From positions 1 through 36,581 of IMG/VR virus record IMGVR_UViG_3300017987_000202: a stretch of DNA of 36,581 bases; one strand, written 5' to 3'. The stretch comes from a virus. The notes under the pieces were generated by a model. It saw only the letters and a list, made by a program, of their open reading frames with translations. It did not search any database and was not told the DNA's origin. The position numbers and the translations under genes were made by a program. Of this stretch, positions 29,969 to 36,581 are shown piece by piece; position 1 is the first letter of the stretch; each line of letters begins with the position of its first letter.

Positions 29969-32900
29969 ATGACACTGCCAGTAAGAAAATATTGGTGGCG
30001 ACCAAGTGTGCTGGCTCCCTATGCAGGACAGGGCCTTAATATCTCCGGCAACAATTATGAGGACTTCGAAAAGTTCATGGGATGGTTGCTGGTAAGAAAG
30101 ATATTTGTTTCCGGAGTACCAAGAGAATATGAGCGCGAGCTTTCTATAGACGCCAATGGTGCGCGGATTATTTTGCCTGTCAATACAGACTGGGCAGAAA
30201 CGAATCTGGATGATGATAATGCGTTGATGGGTGATAGCAGATATTGGGTATGTGTTTATCCATATTCCTTGAGAGGTTTTATTAATCCTAGAATGGACCC
30301 GGATATACTGGGCTTTGCAGAAATACACTGGCGGGTTCCCAATGTAAGAAAATATAATAATAATTATGGAATGCATACTGGCCTTGGAATAACACTGGGG
30401 AAAAGCCATGCGGCAGTAGCACATACAAAAAAGCAAAGTCTTATTGTTCCACCTGAAAGTGGTGGTGGCTGGAAAATAAAATCTGATTACGCTGGTTCAT
30501 CATGGAACAATCCGGCATTGGAATCGGATGTTGTGCTAGACGAAATAGCAGAAGGAAAATTCCGAGCAGACCATGTGAAGAGAGATGACTCTACCGGATT
30601 GATGACCTTGAAGTTTTGGAATCCTATTACAAGAGAATATCAATTAATGTTTTCGGATAATTCCGTTTCTTGGGATATGTATGCAGATTTTGTTCCGTTT
30701 ATGATCGGCGTTCCTAATTCAGAAAGCGGTGATGATCTTGAGCATACTCTGGTTCAGTTTCAGGGCTATCCTTATGATCCTTTTATAGCACAGGTAATGC
30801 CGGTTGCAGATTACTTGTCTAATCTGGATATTATTTTTGATGGCAAAAATGCTGCAGCTTCTGGACATGGCGGTTATGAGCTCAGGGAAGATCTTGGCTG
30901 GGCAATAAGATGTACAGCGTATACGAGAGGTGGCGCATCAAGTGGGTTGGCTCATATTATTACAGACTCTATGGCACAGGGATATGATCATCCGTGGATG
31001 CCAAGCGGAGCATTTACTATTTTATTTGATATAAATATTGATGATTGGGATCCGGGCGAGCGGAGATATATTGCTTATTGTACAGGCTCAAATACATATC
31101 CGGTTTATTGGACACTGAGTGCGGATGATGATCTCCGGGCTGAAATAACTACTGGTTCAGGTTCTATAATAATGGATTTTACAGCGGCTCTCTTTTGGAA
31201 CGGAGAGCCGCATCAGGTCGGAATAAGTTTCGATGGAGTGAGCAGATGGCGATTGTTATTTGACGGACAGTATGTTTCAGAAAAAATTGATTCTACAGCA
31301 GTCATGCAGAATGAGACTTTGCTTCTTGGTGCATGGTTTGGAAATCGTGGTGTTGAAGCATGGCGTGGTGATGTTCAGATATGGGAACAGGAGCTTAATA
31401 ATGATCAGCTGGTCGAGGCTTATAGCGAATTACTGAAATATAGAATTAAAAATTATTCTTTCGAAATAGCGAAAGATGGCGCTGCAATTGCTGGCGAGGC
31501 TGAAGACTGGGATTGTACTCCTTCGGAGCTTTATGCGTTTGCAGAATTCGAACATCATGATCAATTTAATTCTGAGCGCGAAGATTATGAGACGGACTGG
31601 AACAATAATGATGGACATATAGACCAGTGGGATAATGATGCAAGTGCACCGGCATTATTTTCTTTAGGCAAAGAGAAAATTGCCGCAGAGACTTTTGAAC
31701 GTCCGGGATGGGAAGTGCTCGGTTCGGACTATCAGAAAAACGGCTGGCCGTGGCAATGGCCGAGCAACAGTAAGCAAGCTGTATTTTCAGGTGTGGCGTT
31801 TTATGGCATTGCGGATATTACGGTCGAATCGTTTGAGTTCGGATGGGATTCAAATGAAAATTATATTTACAGTCCACAGGACATATGGGTACTTGAGCCA
31901 CAGCTTCCATTGATAATTAATAAATGGAAAAACAGCAGGGTGGCTTTTGCAATTTATAATTTCGGACTGGCCGAATGGCGTGGAGCTGACATTGAAATAG
32001 CAGAGGGTACTTATAATACGGCAACGGATTTGGCTTCTGCATTGCAAAGCGCATTCGATGCAATCGGTCTGGCTTCTGAGTTTGGACTTACTTTCGGAAC
32101 GCATCCGGACAGCCCGGCTACGAAATATACGATTAAGACAGATAACGTGGTAAGCATAGCCGCTGTAGGCGTAGGTCCTGATATTAGCTCCGGCGAACAG
32201 CCGGATGGTCGTGCGGACTTAGGAATGCCAGCCAGAGAGACTTCAATAATTCTAGGTGATGAAAATGTAGAAGGCTATCGGGTTAATCAGCTGGATGTAA
32301 TTATGAATGGTGATCTGGCCGGATTTAACTGGCTGGGAGGCAATGGTGGTTTTTCGAATCGAGCACAATTTGACGGACAGAGTGCTGAAAAATTCGAAAC
32401 CGGATGGAACAATGACGAGTACACAGACAAGATGGTGGGTAATATTATTTATGCTTTGAATCCCTATGATCAGATAGGCATTACGGGAGATTATACATCA
32501 AGATATAATATTCCTGGACTTGAGTGCGTGATAGCAGACGGTCAGGAAAATGATGGAAATTATACAGTAATATCAGCCGTGTTTTTAGGTGGTATAACTA
32601 TAGTTACATTTAATGAACGTATAGAGGTGGTTATTTCTGGATGGGGTTCGGTTTATCCTAATTACAAGAGGGCAGAATTCAATGCAACAGAAGCTTATTT
32701 AATAGGTAATTCATGGCCGATCCCGGATGAGTTTGAAATATTCGGAAGAGACTTAACGGCATTATTTGATACGGATTACGAGTTTTCTGTTACAGGTCAT
32801 CCTAATGCTGGCAAGTATACAGTAAAAGCACCCGGAGCATATATGAGTGGATCGAATATGAGAATTCCGGTTAATGAAAATTTTAATCACATGGCAGCTC

Positions 32901-32983
32901 AAGGTCATGTTTCGGCTCCGAGAAGAGTAGAAAATTTCGAAGATCCTTACGGACACTTATGGCCAACAGAGGTTATTGATTAG
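29969..32983 (+). CDS. Large LamG-containing tail/baseplate structural protein
   Basis: The 1004-residue protein starts immediately after gpJ. Residues about 350-486 form a laminin-G/ConA-like jelly roll (FTILFDINIDDWDPGER, VGISFDGVSRWRLLFDGQ, LLLGAWFGNRG, DVQIWEQELNNDQLVEAY), a common carbohydrate- or surface-binding fold. After it, a short unit recurs: DYETDW near 538, TFERPGW 573, SFEFGW 620, KFETGW 807 and NFEDPYG 988. Each precedes or follows an Asn/Asp-rich turn. N-terminal 300 residues are unrecognised and may dock to the wedge. It is probably a peripheral baseplate or side-fibre protein that contacts the host. Confidence 0.6.
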   Translation: MTLPVRKYWWRPSVLAPYAGQGLNISGNNYEDFEKFMGWLLVRKIFVSGVPREYERELSIDANGARIILPVNTDWAETNLDDDNALMGDSRYWVCVYPYSLRGFINPRMDPDILGFAEIHWRVPNVRKYNNNYGMHTGLGITLGKSHAAVAHTKKQSLIVPPESGGGWKIKSDYAGSSWNNPALESDVVLDEIAEGKFRADHVKRDDSTGLMTLKFWNPITREYQLMFSDNSVSWDMYADFVPFMIGVPNSESGDDLEHTLVQFQGYPYDPFIAQVMPVADYLSNLDIIFDGKNAAASGHGGYELREDLGWAIRCTAYTRGGASSGLAHIITDSMAQGYDHPWMPSGAFTILFDINIDDWDPGERRYIAYCTGSNTYPVYWTLSADDDLRAEITTGSGSIIMDFTAALFWNGEPHQVGISFDGVSRWRLLFDGQYVSEKIDSTAVMQNETLLLGAWFGNRGVEAWRGDVQIWEQELNNDQLVEAYSELLKYRIKNYSFEIAKDGAAIAGEAEDWDCTPSELYAFAEFEHHDQFNSEREDYETDWNNNDGHIDQWDNDASAPALFSLGKEKIAAETFERPGWEVLGSDYQKNGWPWQWPSNSKQAVFSGVAFYGIADITVESFEFGWDSNENYIYSPQDIWVLEPQLPLIINKWKNSRVAFAIYNFGLAEWRGADIEIAEGTYNTATDLASALQSAFDAIGLASEFGLTFGTHPDSPATKYTIKTDNVVSIAAVGVGPDISSGEQPDGRADLGMPARETSIILGDENVEGYRVNQLDVIMNGDLAGFNWLGGNGGFSNRAQFDGQSAEKFETGWNNDEYTDKMVGNIIYALNPYDQIGITGDYTSRYNIPGLECVIADGQENDGNYTVISAVFLGGITIVTFNERIEVVISGWGSVYPNYKRAEFNATEAYLIGNSWPIPDEFEIFGRDLTALFDTDYEFSVTGHPNAGKYTVKAPGAYMSGSNMRIPVNENFNHMAAQGHVSAPRRVENFEDPYGHLWPTEVID

Positions 32984-32994
32984 GAGGTAATGTC

Positions 32995-33717
32995 ATGGCG
33001 CAAGGTGAATGGGCAGACTGGGGCGAGAGCGTAGCTCAAGCAAATGTAAAGAGAGGAGTTAGCGCGGGTTATCCAAAGCCATCCGGCGGTGGATCCTTTT
33101 GTTATGCTTTTTCCTCAAAAGTCAGCGAGGCTGGTCAGGCGGTTGCAAAGTATGTGGACCTGTCGAACTTTAATCCTATTGCATCAGGCAAAGGATGCAG
33201 TGTCAGAGGAACTTTGCGAAGACATTCAAGTGCCGGTCATTCTGTATTTCTTATAGCATTGGGCCAGAGCGTGGCGGATATATACAGCGATGAAGCGTAC
33301 CTGTTAGGCGTATGGGATGCGGAACCGGGCAAGATAGCTTTGCGAAAAGGAATCATAGCTGAAGGAATTCCTGAAGATGATGATCAGATATTAGCTTCAA
33401 GCAATTTACTTTACGAAGGTGGACAATATTTGCATTTGAGATTGGACGTTATCGTGAACGGCAACGGCGATGTGGTATTAAACGTTTTGCAGAATGATTT
33501 GTCAGCGCACAACGTGGATGCTCCAGTGTGGGAGAACATTGAAGGCATGGGCGATCCTCTTAATGATGATCCGACATTCGTGGACGATGTGCTGGGTATC
33601 AATAGCGGCAGTGTTCCATTTATCGGCGGTGGTTATGTCGGATATGGATATACTTCATCGCAGATAGGCAGAAATGCATTTGTAGATCATCTGGAGATGC
33701 TACGGCAAACGGCATAA
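32995..33717 (+). CDS. Hypothetical tail-module protein
   Basis: The 240-residue product has a strong AGGAGG site. It appears beta-rich: CYAFSSKVSEAGQAVAKYVD, KGCSVRGTLRRHSSAGHSVF, IALRKGIIAEG, and GGQYLHLRLDVIVNGNGDVV with a late HLEMLRQTA. The strand order resembles a ConA-like sandwich, where a ligand face is formed by the last strands, but no family is certain. It stands between the LamG protein and another possible sandwich protein, so a receptor-facing peripheral role is likely. Confidence 0.5.
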   Translation: MAQGEWADWGESVAQANVKRGVSAGYPKPSGGGSFCYAFSSKVSEAGQAVAKYVDLSNFNPIASGKGCSVRGTLRRHSSAGHSVFLIALGQSVADIYSDEAYLLGVWDAEPGKIALRKGIIAEGIPEDDDQILASSNLLYEGGQYLHLRLDVIVNGNGDVVLNVLQNDLSAHNVDAPVWENIEGMGDPLNDDPTFVDDVLGINSGSVPFIGGGYVGYGYTSSQIGRNAFVDHLEMLRQTA

Positions 33718-33718
33718 G

Positions 33719-34975
33719 ATGGCGAATATTCTAGCACCATTAAGGAAGGCAAGCGGCTACTTATCTGGCCGAATTGAGCATCAATTTGCAGAGGACGGCT
33801 CTCATGTTTTCGTATTGGGTGCATTGGATGACGTTATCGAGCTGGTAGCTTTGAATGAGAGAGTAGTTTTATATCAAAGTGGTATTGATTTGAAAGAGAT
33901 AGATTTTCTTACTGGCAGATTTTCATGTCAAGGTCCAAGTCAGTCCTTGCAGGAACATGGCGAAAGGATGTTACCTGCAGATGCTCCGGCTGGAGAATTA
34001 CTTACGATGTGGCAGATGGATCAGTGGGTTCCAGCTGGTGGAACTGTTTATTCAACGCCGGGCATAGCAGGAGTGGGTTCTAACGCTATTTTGCATTTTA
34101 ACCCTACAGGCAAGGCTAAGGTTTGGAATCCGTCACCGGAAAATATTAATTGGCTTGGCAAAGCACCTGAATTCGAAATTAATTATAGTACTGTTCATGA
34201 TGTAGCATACATTCCAAGTGGTACGGCTATTTATTCTATAGCCAATTCAATTGAAGAAAGACAGTTTGACTTCTGGCTATCAGTCGATTCTATGGATCCC
34301 AGTTATCAAAATACTGAGTACAGACAATTGTGGGCACAGGGTCCGCAGTTTCCGGGCATGAATCCTCGGCCGGGGATATCAATAGCATTCGAGCCGGTTA
34401 CAATGGGCGGTGGACTTGTTGTGGACATATCTCCGGACGGTGTGAATCCGGGTGAAAAATACGGACCCATACTTCCCGGCGATGGATGGTCTGTAGGGGG
34501 AGGGCCTTTTCTGTTTACCGTACAGCTTGGACAGCGGGCAGTGAGCAATACAACAAAGCTTTTTATAAACGGCGTAAAAAAATGGGAAGGAACCAGAACT
34601 ATTAATCAAGGCGGAGTGCATAGTGTATTGGTTGGTGGTGCAGTGGATGCTGGTTTTACATTCCCATTTGCAGCATGTGGTCTTGGAACGAATATATATG
34701 AGATTCGTATTCTTAATAAGCTGAGAAGCGAAGCGTCCGTAAAATGGACAGCGGATGGAATGTCCAGAAAATACGGATGGTGTTTTGAAATAATGATAAA
34801 CAACAGACCGAGAGCCAGACGATGGATAAGACCCGGCAATGCTCAGACTCTTGAGGACGTTAAGGCATGGGTGCATGACTTTTCGACCAGCGAGGATGTA
34901 AGCTTTCAATTAAGACTGGGACACTATCCGGAAGATCCGGCTTTCGTTTATAACTCTACTTTATACGCGGTGTAA
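33719..34975 (+). CDS. Hypothetical tail protein with probable LamG-like domain
   Basis: The 418-residue protein begins LRKASGYLSGRIEHQF and has an N-terminal 95-residue domain with VFVLGALDDVIELV. The central part shows LamG-like strands: IEERQFDFWLSVDSMDP, FLFTVQLGQRAVSNTTKLFI, NGVKKWEG and YEIRILNKLRSEA. The last 60 residues (KYGWCFEIMINNRPRARRW, then DFSTSEDVSFQLRLGHYP) form a separate small domain. It starts one base after the previous stop. Function is not known; host binding is inferred from fold type and place. Confidence 0.5.
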   Translation: MANILAPLRKASGYLSGRIEHQFAEDGSHVFVLGALDDVIELVALNERVVLYQSGIDLKEIDFLTGRFSCQGPSQSLQEHGERMLPADAPAGELLTMWQMDQWVPAGGTVYSTPGIAGVGSNAILHFNPTGKAKVWNPSPENINWLGKAPEFEINYSTVHDVAYIPSGTAIYSIANSIEERQFDFWLSVDSMDPSYQNTEYRQLWAQGPQFPGMNPRPGISIAFEPVTMGGGLVVDISPDGVNPGEKYGPILPGDGWSVGGGPFLFTVQLGQRAVSNTTKLFINGVKKWEGTRTINQGGVHSVLVGGAVDAGFTFPFAACGLGTNIYEIRILNKLRSEASVKWTADGMSRKYGWCFEIMINNRPRARRWIRPGNAQTLEDVKAWVHDFSTSEDVSFQLRLGHYPEDPAFVYNSTLYAV

Positions 34976-34978
34976 AAA

Positions 34979-36475
34979 ATGTTTGTCTGGTGGCTGGTAA
35001 TAAATTATTTAACTGCGGCGACTGTAAGGTTTCCGGCAATATTGCTGGATGTTATTTTTCCGATTCGTTTGGACGAAGACAAAGATCATGTTCTGGCGAT
35101 TAATAGAAGTCCTGAACCAGACGAGACAGACATTCCTAGAGAGGGACCTGTAAGATTACAGATAGCATCTCTTGGCAAGGCGGATGTAGATATTGAAAAT
35201 ACGCTTGTTTATATAAACAGCGTTCTGGCATTTGATGGCAGCTCATTTTCTGTAGACAGAAATTTGTGTTTTCAATCGGGATGGAACAGGGACGGTTGGT
35301 CGTGGGTCGGTGCGGCTGATGAGATAGGTATTCAGTCATCAGACCCGGACATGCTTTATGAAATAGCAATTTATCCGGATGAAGACTTTGAGTCTGAAGA
35401 AGAAATTTCTGTCCGGGTTGTTTCGCAGACAGTTCATTCATCGGCAACAATGGATGAGACTTATTCATTCACTATCGAAGATTATTCAGCTCCAGAAATT
35501 CTTTTATTAACACCGGTGGACGAATTTACACTGGATGTAGAATTCAATGAGCCGGTCAGGATGGAGGGAGACGGCGATTTATCAGACGCGCTTACGCTGG
35601 GCAATTACAGCATAGAGCGACAGAATGAAGATCCTTTTCCGGCTGTACATCTGGAAGTGGTTGCGGTCGAAGCCGTGGATGATTCCACTGTCCGGCTGAC
35701 GTTTCAGTGGGAATCTACTCCGGTGCAGATTTATGAGCTTACAGTCGAAAATGTTGAGGACATAAAAGGTAATGCAATTGATCCGGATAATAATACGGCA
35801 ACATGGTCCGGATATGAATGGCCAGTTCCAGAGGGACGCGAGTTCAGCATTTACTATAACATGCTTCCGGGCATTGCCAGACAGCTTGATGAGAACTTGG
35901 ACCTGCGAAGGTTAACGGCATGCTTCGAAGAAATTCTTTATTTGCTTTTATGGTGGATAGATAAATTCACATGGCAGGTTGACATTGATCGGGCTACGGA
36001 ATCTCAGTTGGATGAGTTACTTCTGGATATGGGCAATCCGTTTAACTTCGAGATGGATGTCAATCAGAAGCGAAAATTGCTTCGAGTGCTTTGGGAGATA
36101 TATCAATCCAAAGGAATCGACCGAGCAATGGAGAATGTAATTTATTTATTTTTAGGACTGGAGGTCAGGGTCCGGGCGTTTGTAGATTTTCTGGACGAAG
36201 AAGGACAGAACTATATGTGGCGGCTAGGTCATTCAAGACTAGGAACGGATACGGCCCTGTGGCCTACGAGCGAATGGAGTCAGCTGGCATTTAATGTTTA
36301 CAGCGATGTAATTCTTACAGATGACCAGCGCGGCAAGATTGAACAGATAATAGAAATCATGCGTCCGGCGGAAAGTCATTTTGCCTTTCTTATAGAACCG
36401 GATACAATACCAGAAACAGATCACTGGCAGCTTGGTCGCAGCCGTCTTGGTGTTGAGACTTTCCTGCATGAGTGA
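34979..36475 (+). CDS. gpI-like tail protein with Ig-like domains
   Basis: Residues about 292-400 match P2 gpI: YYNMLPGIARQLDENLDLR, LLLWWIDKF, LDELLLDMGNPF and VLWEIYQSKGIDRAMENVIY. In P2 this protein joins fibres to the baseplate. Before it lie an unassigned 40-170 beta domain (TLVYINSVLAFDG, MLYEIAIYPDEDF, YSFTIEDYSAPEI) and an SbsA-like Ig domain at about 172-278 (LDVEFNEPVRM, DSTVRLTFQW, DIKGNAIDPDNN). The end has two related units, WRLGHSRLGTDTALW and WQLGRSRLGVETFL. The hydrophobic start (FVWWLVINYL) and the absence of a clear Shine-Dalgarno leave the start uncertain. At 498 residues it is far longer than P2 gpI (176). Confidence 0.8.
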   Translation: MFVWWLVINYLTAATVRFPAILLDVIFPIRLDEDKDHVLAINRSPEPDETDIPREGPVRLQIASLGKADVDIENTLVYINSVLAFDGSSFSVDRNLCFQSGWNRDGWSWVGAADEIGIQSSDPDMLYEIAIYPDEDFESEEEISVRVVSQTVHSSATMDETYSFTIEDYSAPEILLLTPVDEFTLDVEFNEPVRMEGDGDLSDALTLGNYSIERQNEDPFPAVHLEVVAVEAVDDSTVRLTFQWESTPVQIYELTVENVEDIKGNAIDPDNNTATWSGYEWPVPEGREFSIYYNMLPGIARQLDENLDLRRLTACFEEILYLLLWWIDKFTWQVDIDRATESQLDELLLDMGNPFNFEMDVNQKRKLLRVLWEIYQSKGIDRAMENVIYLFLGLEVRVRAFVDFLDEEGQNYMWRLGHSRLGTDTALWPTSEWSQLAFNVYSDVILTDDQRGKIEQIIEIMRPAESHFAFLIEPDTIPETDHWQLGRSRLGVETFLHE

Positions 36476-36486
36476 GGAGGACAGAG

Positions 36487-36581
36487 ATGGATAAATTCGA
36501 TTGGTACTTTGATCAGCTTGTTTCAGAGGGAGACTTGGACGATGCATTCGACAATGTAGAACAGGCGCTCTGGAACATTGC
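36487..36581 (+). CDS. Tail fibre/baseplate accessory protein, 5' fragment
   Basis: Only the first 31 codons are present before the window ends. The ATG follows GAGGAGGACAGAG. The start MDKFDWYFDQLVSEGDLDDA, followed by FDNVEQALWNI, is close to the opening of a phage protein type usually found right after gpI, reading 'FDWYf.Q.VteaeLd.aFd..E.A'. These proteins link to side fibres. The rest of the gene lies outside. Confidence 0.65.
   Translation, partial: MDKFDWYFDQLVSEGDLDDAFDNVEQALWNI

Overview
The window is a dense, single-direction block of a tailed bacteriophage (or prophage) genome. It is the virion-morphogenesis module of a contractile-tailed (myovirus-type) phage, preceded by a small DNA-modification cassette. 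Every credible gene is on the + strand. Neighbouring genes abut or overlap by a few bases, most are preceded by AGGAGG-type ribosome binding sites, and no gap exceeds about 110 bases. No tRNA, rRNA, CRISPR array, integrase or transposon was seen. The host cannot be named. Strong Shine-Dalgarno use and one sigma70-like promoter fit an ordinary bacterium, and base composition looks mid-range. Terminase and portal genes are not here and probably lie upstream.

Region 1 (1-3316) holds a small wHTH-like protein, a DpdA/TGT-family DNA transglycosylase, QueC (7-cyano-7-deazaguanine synthase), a Gpt-like purine phosphoribosyltransferase and two tandem ParB/sulfiredoxin-fold proteins. The first five of these six genes overlap one another. 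The set reads as a 7-deazaguanine DNA hypermodification cassette, which in known phages protects against host restriction. The PRTase and the duplicated ParB-fold genes are the least explained parts.

Region 2 (3337-12189) is head assembly: a MuF-type minor head protein, an unknown protein, an acidic scaffold-like protein, an XkdF-type prohead protease, a 653-aa multidomain protein, the HK97-fold major capsid protein, a decoration-like protein, a perfect hairpin, a small protein, and two parallel beta-helix proteins that are probably head fibres. The acidic protein and the 653-aa protein end in the same roughly 20-residue C-terminal peptide, which suggests a shared capsid-assembly tag.

Region 3 (12190-17640) starts with a convincing extended -10 sigma70-like promoter overlapped by an inverted repeat. 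It is followed by three unrecognised genes, one a coiled-coil membrane protein. Next come a protein with a histone-H1-like basic tail, a DUF5659-like protein, and head-tail connector, neck, tail-completion and tail-terminator genes. The terminator carries an IPT/TIG domain.

Region 4 (17650-36581) is the tail: a small basic protein, a large sheath with an inserted domain, the tube, a tail assembly chaperone with a probable programmed -1 frameshift at CCCTTTC, and the tape measure. The baseplate follows: CIS-tube-like adaptor, LysM/gp53-like wedge, gpD-like hub, gpV/gp5-like spike, a hydrophobic helical protein, gp25-like wedge and gpJ-like wedge. Last are LamG-containing and other receptor-facing proteins, a gpI-like protein with Ig-like domains, and the start of a tail-fibre-type gene cut by the window end.
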